From Azadirachta indica (Eukaryota > Streptophyta > Magnoliopsida > Sapindales > Meliaceae), in contig CM040447.1 in NCBI GenBank assembly GCA_022749755.1, forward strand, positions 11,340,087-11,404,086: a DNA stretch of 64,000 nt. Reading direction: 5' to 3'. The translations under genes and the position numbers were made by a program. The notes under the pieces are model-generated. The model had not been told where the DNA came from. It saw nothing but the letters and a program-made list of their open reading frames with translations, and searched no databases. This document shows positions 59,130 through 64,000 of this stretch, in pieces; the first letter of the stretch is position 1, and each line of letters starts with the position of its first letter.

Positions 59130-61240
59130 TGGTTATTTGTTACCCTTTAGTTTTGTTTTCTGAACCACACGTGTATAATTTTTTGGACAAGATCAATGGT
59201 TCATTTTTATTCTTATTTAGGATCATTGGGCATGAAGGTTCTTTCATGCGATCTTGCACATATACAGGACATTTTTGTTACCCGTGCATCTGAAATGTTC
59301 TACTTTTCAGCTGAGAAAATTTTCTTTTTGATCATAGTAACATCTTCATAAGTTACCAGTCGACCTGAAATTTGTTTCAATTGATCTCACATGAGGTTTA
59401 AGAGAATGAACACTGAATCCGGTGAAAACCAAAAAGTTCGGATGTTAAAAATTGGCATATTTTGGTTCTATTAGTACAATCTTTTATGGTGATTTAGAAG
59501 GTTAAGGGTTTGAATTTCACTCACATCAGGCTAGAGGAGGAACTGGTCTATAATCATGTAACATTTTTTTTTTGGAAAAGAAAAGAAAAAATTGGCACAT
59601 TTTGGTATAATTTACGTCACGACATTCCCGATTTTCTAATATCTGCTGTGACCCTGTGCTTAGTGGGAGATTTAAATTTATGAACGGAGTGAGTGATCAA
59701 AGTGATGATAATGGTAAATTTTCTGGAAAAGATTCTGGTTCCTTGAAGCTGCTCCTCAGAAGTTTTGTGCAAAAAACCATAACAGCTTTTCTGCCTTCAA
59801 GAACAAACCATTTCTACTGGTGCCTAGGCTTAGGTAAATGAAATCTCTAAAAGTGATTGATGCACCCACATTGTTAATGCCAGTTGAGTGTTTCATGACC
59901 TGCTATGACCAGCTGGAAATGGAAAGGTTCACATTCTGTTCATGCATGCACTCTCTCATAAAAGGAAATTGCGACTCTAAAGATAAGAATGAAATTGTCT
60001 TGCTTTATACCAAGGGAAAGGGAACATAGGGCCTTCTGTACAGAGGCTAAGGTCTAAATTTCAATGAAGATCACGTTCATGTGCCCCATCTCTCAGAAAA
60101 CTCCAGACTGTAAACGTGAAGCTGTCTGAAATATCTTCCGCGTCCATGTTAGTCCACCTGTGTTATTACCATTGAGTTTTCACAATAAATACAGTTAAAC
60201 GATGCATTTTTTAAGCAGCCTTACGAGGAGTAAAGACCTGGACAATTGAACGACAGCTGGGGCGCACTTCAAATTCTTTTCGAACAATGATAAAAGGAGA
60301 AGTTGTGGCCTGGCTTACAAAGATAATGACTTATGGGACACCTTCTATAATTGAGACAGGTGAAGTGTTACATCTTTTGTCGCCTAGGTGTGAAGTTGAT
60401 ATGCCTGCATCATTTATTGCTCATCACTGTGATGCAAGCACCATGTTGTTTAGAAAAGTAATTGCACTTCTTAGCTTATGGTATAGGATATATTTGTTCA
60501 TTTGGACATCGAGAGGAATTTCATTAATAGACTTCATATAAAATGTAAACTAATTGCGAGTATAGCCCATGAAATACTCTGTATGTCTGTTCGCCAAGGC
60601 CAAAAGGAATTCTTTTGCGGCAACCGACAAAACGCAAGGCTAGGCTAGGCTTGCATTTGGGCATAACCAGCTAACCATCGTCAAATGGGAGGGCCAAAGT
60701 TTTCAAGCAAGGAAACATCCCCAGCTGCATTATGTCTGGAGATTGAACTAACATGCCATGTTACCGGAGGGAACCCATTAATTGATAAAATAATTCGCTC
60801 CCTCCAGACATTAAAATAACATGTTCATTGAATGTTGAATGTGATTAAATGAAATACTTCCACCTTTATATCTCCGTCCTTGTAAATCAACATTCTTAGT
60901 TCATCAGGTGTTGATATATATGCAGCAACAGAAATTGCCACAGTGAAATACAGGTCAATGAAACAAGCATATGCAAAAGTTTAGCAAACGATGGGACTCT
61001 CTATTAAATGAGATGTCTGTCTCCTGCTCAAATGTTCTCTAAGAAAACAGATTGATTGTGAGACCTTTGAATTGAACCCTTTTGTGGAAGACTTATGAAA
61101 TGAGGCCACAGAAGCTACAAACTATATAAAGCACGCATAGATAGCATGATAGGCAAGCTCATTAATCAGCTTCTAAGTGGCGCAACAGCTAACAGGGAAT
61201 GCATAATGTTGGATCCACTTTAAATGCAGTTGGTAAATCT
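59130..61240. other. intergenic region between convergent PLC-X and RLK genes
   Basis: The two genes converge here, so both 3' UTRs lie within. Several 60-85 codon open stretches occur (for example 60287-60541), but none has a domain, codon pattern or splice context that I can support. Confidence 0.5.
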
Positions 61241-63991
61241 TCAATGATTTTCTTCTATGAATTCTTGATGTTGCCATCTTGGCTCATTTGTATGCACCCC
61301 AGTTTCAGACCTATTGTTATCACCAGATTCTGTCACCTGCTTCTCTATCAAGTCATTCTTTGGAGGGTCGTTTCCTGTGTCCCTTCCAGCTCTACGATCC
61401 TGAAACAACTTGCTTGGCTATACCATCAAAGAGAGAAAAGTTGATAGTTTATCATCTATATTTTTATAGCTAACAAGAAAAATTTACGTTATTCTCTTTT
61501 TTACATTCGACTTCTTTTTTTGTCTACTTCTATTCGTGGTAATTCCAGCCAATAGCACATAAAAAGTACTTAAGAGAGAAGAACGACTGCAACTTCTTGA
61601 TTAAGCTACATAAATGAAATGTGTAGAAAGAGAAATGGTAAAATATATATAGCACTATATCTAGCAACAATCTTGGATTAGAACTCACAAACTACAATTC
61701 CTACTCAACGCTAAATTAATCTTTTTTTTTTTTATAATTTTATCATCTCCTGGATGCTTCAGGTTTTGCAAGGGCTTCAATAATTCAATAAGTTCTTATA
61801 GATTTACCCAAAGAAACATTATTGTCCAAGTATCATAACCTCTTTGATGATGTCAAAGTTCCAGGAGTTCTACAAAGACTGCAGTAATGTACTAAGTATG
61901 CATGCACATTCTCTATGTCAAATAGTGGACTCTGGATTTTGCGTGTAAGCCAAATTAGATACATACATCTTTGGAAGGAGACTCTTGAGCTTCAATCATG
62001 TGTACAACGTGGCCCATTTTTGGTCGCTTCTGTGCATTTGGGTCCACACAACGTAAAGCTACAAGAAGAACTCGCTTCAATGACCTTGAACTAGGCTTCT
62101 CAGGTAGCTTAGGATCTAGCACTCCCTCAGGATTCCTGTTAGAGACCATCTTCTTCAGCCAATCTATTAAGTTCACCTGCAAAATTCCTGACTATTAAGG
62201 AAGTGCATAAAAGGAAAGAAGAAAACCTTGAGGACAATTCAAACATGTCATCCTCAGAAGGACATCATGTTAATAATTTAGTTTGAACCTCTTCTGGAGG
62301 CCGGCTATAATCAACTGGGTTCCTCCCAGAAATTACTTCCATGATGAGAATTCCAAAACTATAAACATCACTTCTTTCATTCAACATGCCCGTACTTGCA
62401 TATTCGGGAGCAACATAGCTGTAAAAGTGGAAAAATTGGCACCCTGTATTTAGCAGACACAAAGACAAACAAAAACACACATGAACGATCCTACTGACCC
62501 AAATGTTCCCATCACACGCGTTGTGATGTAGCTGCTTTCTGAACCAAGGAGTTTGGCGAGGCCAAAGTCTGAAACCTTGGGATTCCACTGCTTGTCAAGT
62601 AAAATGTTGCTTGATTTTATATCACGATGAACAACTTTGGGTTCAAGTCCCTCATGTAAATAACTCAACCTGCATAATCAGTTCAGTTATGATCATAGAA
62701 CACCGGCATGGACGAGGGACAGGGTATTGAAAATGAAACTCGAACTCAATTTAATTTCATTTTTATTATACCCTTTTGCCATCCCCAGGATGATATTCAA
62801 TCGAATCTCCCATGTGAGAGGACTGCAACGCCCCACATCTCCATGAAGCCATTGTTCCAAGTTTCCATTATTTACATACTCATACACAAGCATCCTAAGT
62901 TGGAAGAAAACAAATAATCATCAGCATAACATTCTTACAAGTGCACACAACTGAAAATAAAAATTATTCACCAGAAATTGTTTTACCAGTGCATTTAAAA
63001 CTGTAATCTGCAGAACAATAACACAAGTTCAAATAAAAATAGCAAGGCCAATTAGGAAAAAGCAGAGTACCTATGAGCTCCTTCAGCACAATAGCCAAGC
63101 AATCTCACTAAATTCTTATGTCTAACTCGTCCAATGGCTTCCACTTCAACTTTAAATTCCCTCTCAGCTTGTCCCCTATTATTTGAGAAACATTTCATTA
63201 ACCAACTAATCAAGATAGCCAGTAAATGACAGGTACACCACATTGAGAACACAATTGACTTTAAAATTACACACTCAACTAATACCTACAAATCATTTGA
63301 TATAAATGAGCATTAATTGTCTGATCAACTTCATATTAAAAGTTACACTCAAATTTAACCAGACAACAATGCTAATAGAAGATTAACAATAGTGAAAAGG
63401 AAACTACCTGTTATTGAGCAAATTTTTTACAGCAACCTTAGTGTTATCCTCCAAAAGCCCATAATAAACAATCCCATAACCGCCTTCACCTATCACATTT
63501 TCATCAGAAAAACCATTTGTTGAAACCTCAAGCTCCCTCAAAGTATACCAACGACCCCAACCCAAATGAGAGACCTCAGGCACCACCGCAGCCACCTGAT
63601 CACCACCAAACGCACGTGCCTCGCCACTCCCGTTCCCAGGATAACATATTCTATTATCTTTCCCAATCTGAACGTGAATCTTATGATACCCAGTTGGACT
63701 CTCTTCTTCTAGAGGAAGAAGCAACGCCTGCCTTTCTGTCCCAGTGATGGGATCGGCCGGTTCTGAATGCGAGGCAGGTTGAATTCTGACTTCTGGGATG
63801 TCTTTGGAAACTATTGGAATAGCAGGGTCGTTTAAAGAAGGCTTCTTATTTTTGGTTTTGGAGCGTTTTGAAGTGAACCAGAGAGAGATGAGGAAAAGAA
63901 GCAGCACAAAAGCTGCTCCTAGACAAACGCCAAGAACCACCCATAAACGCAGACCAAATATTGAGGTTGGTTTTGATAATTGGTCAGTCAT
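61241..63991 (-). CDS. membrane-anchored receptor-like protein kinase (At2g42960/At5g18500-type)
   Basis: Seven coding exons: 63991-63408, 63175-63071, 62894-62772, 62669-62499, 62418-62289, 62176-61967 and 61399-61241. They join in frame to 493 residues, with GT-AG junctions throughout. A short N-terminal segment is followed by a transmembrane helix (~residues 14-40, [20 protein letters not shown]), a ~120-residue linker, then the kinase domain. Landmarks are [17 protein letters not shown] with the ATP-binding Lys, [32 protein letters not shown] and [13 protein letters not shown]. There is no extracellular ligand domain, so it resembles the small group of plant kinases with a minimal outside part. 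The C-terminal tail exon is charged and begins DRRAGRD, as in relatives. The ligand and substrate are unknown. ATG lies nine bases from the window edge, so its promoter is not visible. Confidence 0.93.
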
Positions 63992-64000
63992 TAAACCTGC

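Noticed and set aside
1..64000. CRISPR array, prokaryotic operon or phage-like system
   Set aside because: Spliced genes, plant families and LTR elements show nuclear plant DNA. The tandem repeats present have no spacer structure.

Overview
The window is nuclear DNA of a flowering plant, almost certainly a eudicot. The evidence is AT-rich intergenic DNA full of LTR retrotransposon remnants, GT-AG spliced genes, a plant RALF peptide gene, a HECATE-type bHLH gene, plant subtilases and plant-type receptor kinases. The species cannot be fixed from sequence alone; a woody rosid such as Citrus would fit, but that is a guess.

Layout. 1-6968: an old, stop-ridden Ty1/copia element whose 5' LTR runs off the left edge. 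A 1.5 kb solo-LTR-like sequence carrying two near-identical palindromes is nested in its RNase H region. 7112-12497: a repeat-rich accessory stretch with a truncated lipase gene copy, two ~380-bp direct repeats, a 33-40 bp minisatellite, broken gene-like sequence and a 243-bp TRIM retrotransposon with perfect target duplication. 12777-17490 (-): an intact class 3 (OBL-like) lipase gene with five exons, a GC-AG intron and a long-TIR element in intron 1. 22476-23255 (-): HECATE bHLH gene. 26313-26385 (+): tRNA-Arg(TCT). 27940-28332 (+): RALF34-like peptide. 30727-31372: Mutator-type MITE with a perfect 9-bp duplication. 38670-39713 (+): MAPKKK17-21-type kinase. 44290-45420 (-): LEA_2 membrane protein. 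46820-48955 (-): degenerate subtilase. ~49694-49960 (+): a diverged U2 snRNA-like sequence with promoter elements. 51356-53632 (-): subtilase with two frame breaks. 55644-59129 (+): PI-PLC X-domain protein with one frame break. 61241-63991 (-): membrane-anchored receptor-like kinase.

The order lipase, HEC, RALF34, MAPKKK, SBT1.9-like subtilase, PLC-X protein matches, as far as I remember the locus numbers, Arabidopsis chromosome 5 At5g67050 to At5g67130. The genes do not form an operon or pathway; what links them is conserved neighbourhood. Their roles are lipid-body lipolysis, carpel and style development, peptide signalling, ABA-type kinase signalling, apoplastic proteolysis, a GPI-anchored phosphodiesterase-like protein and a receptor kinase.

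I see no sign of a wholly new system. The best second-look items are the U2-like locus, the minimal TRIM, the direct-repeat-bounded 3.5 kb block, the twin palindromes in the nested LTR, and single-base frame breaks in two otherwise well conserved genes, which may be real lesions or assembly errors.
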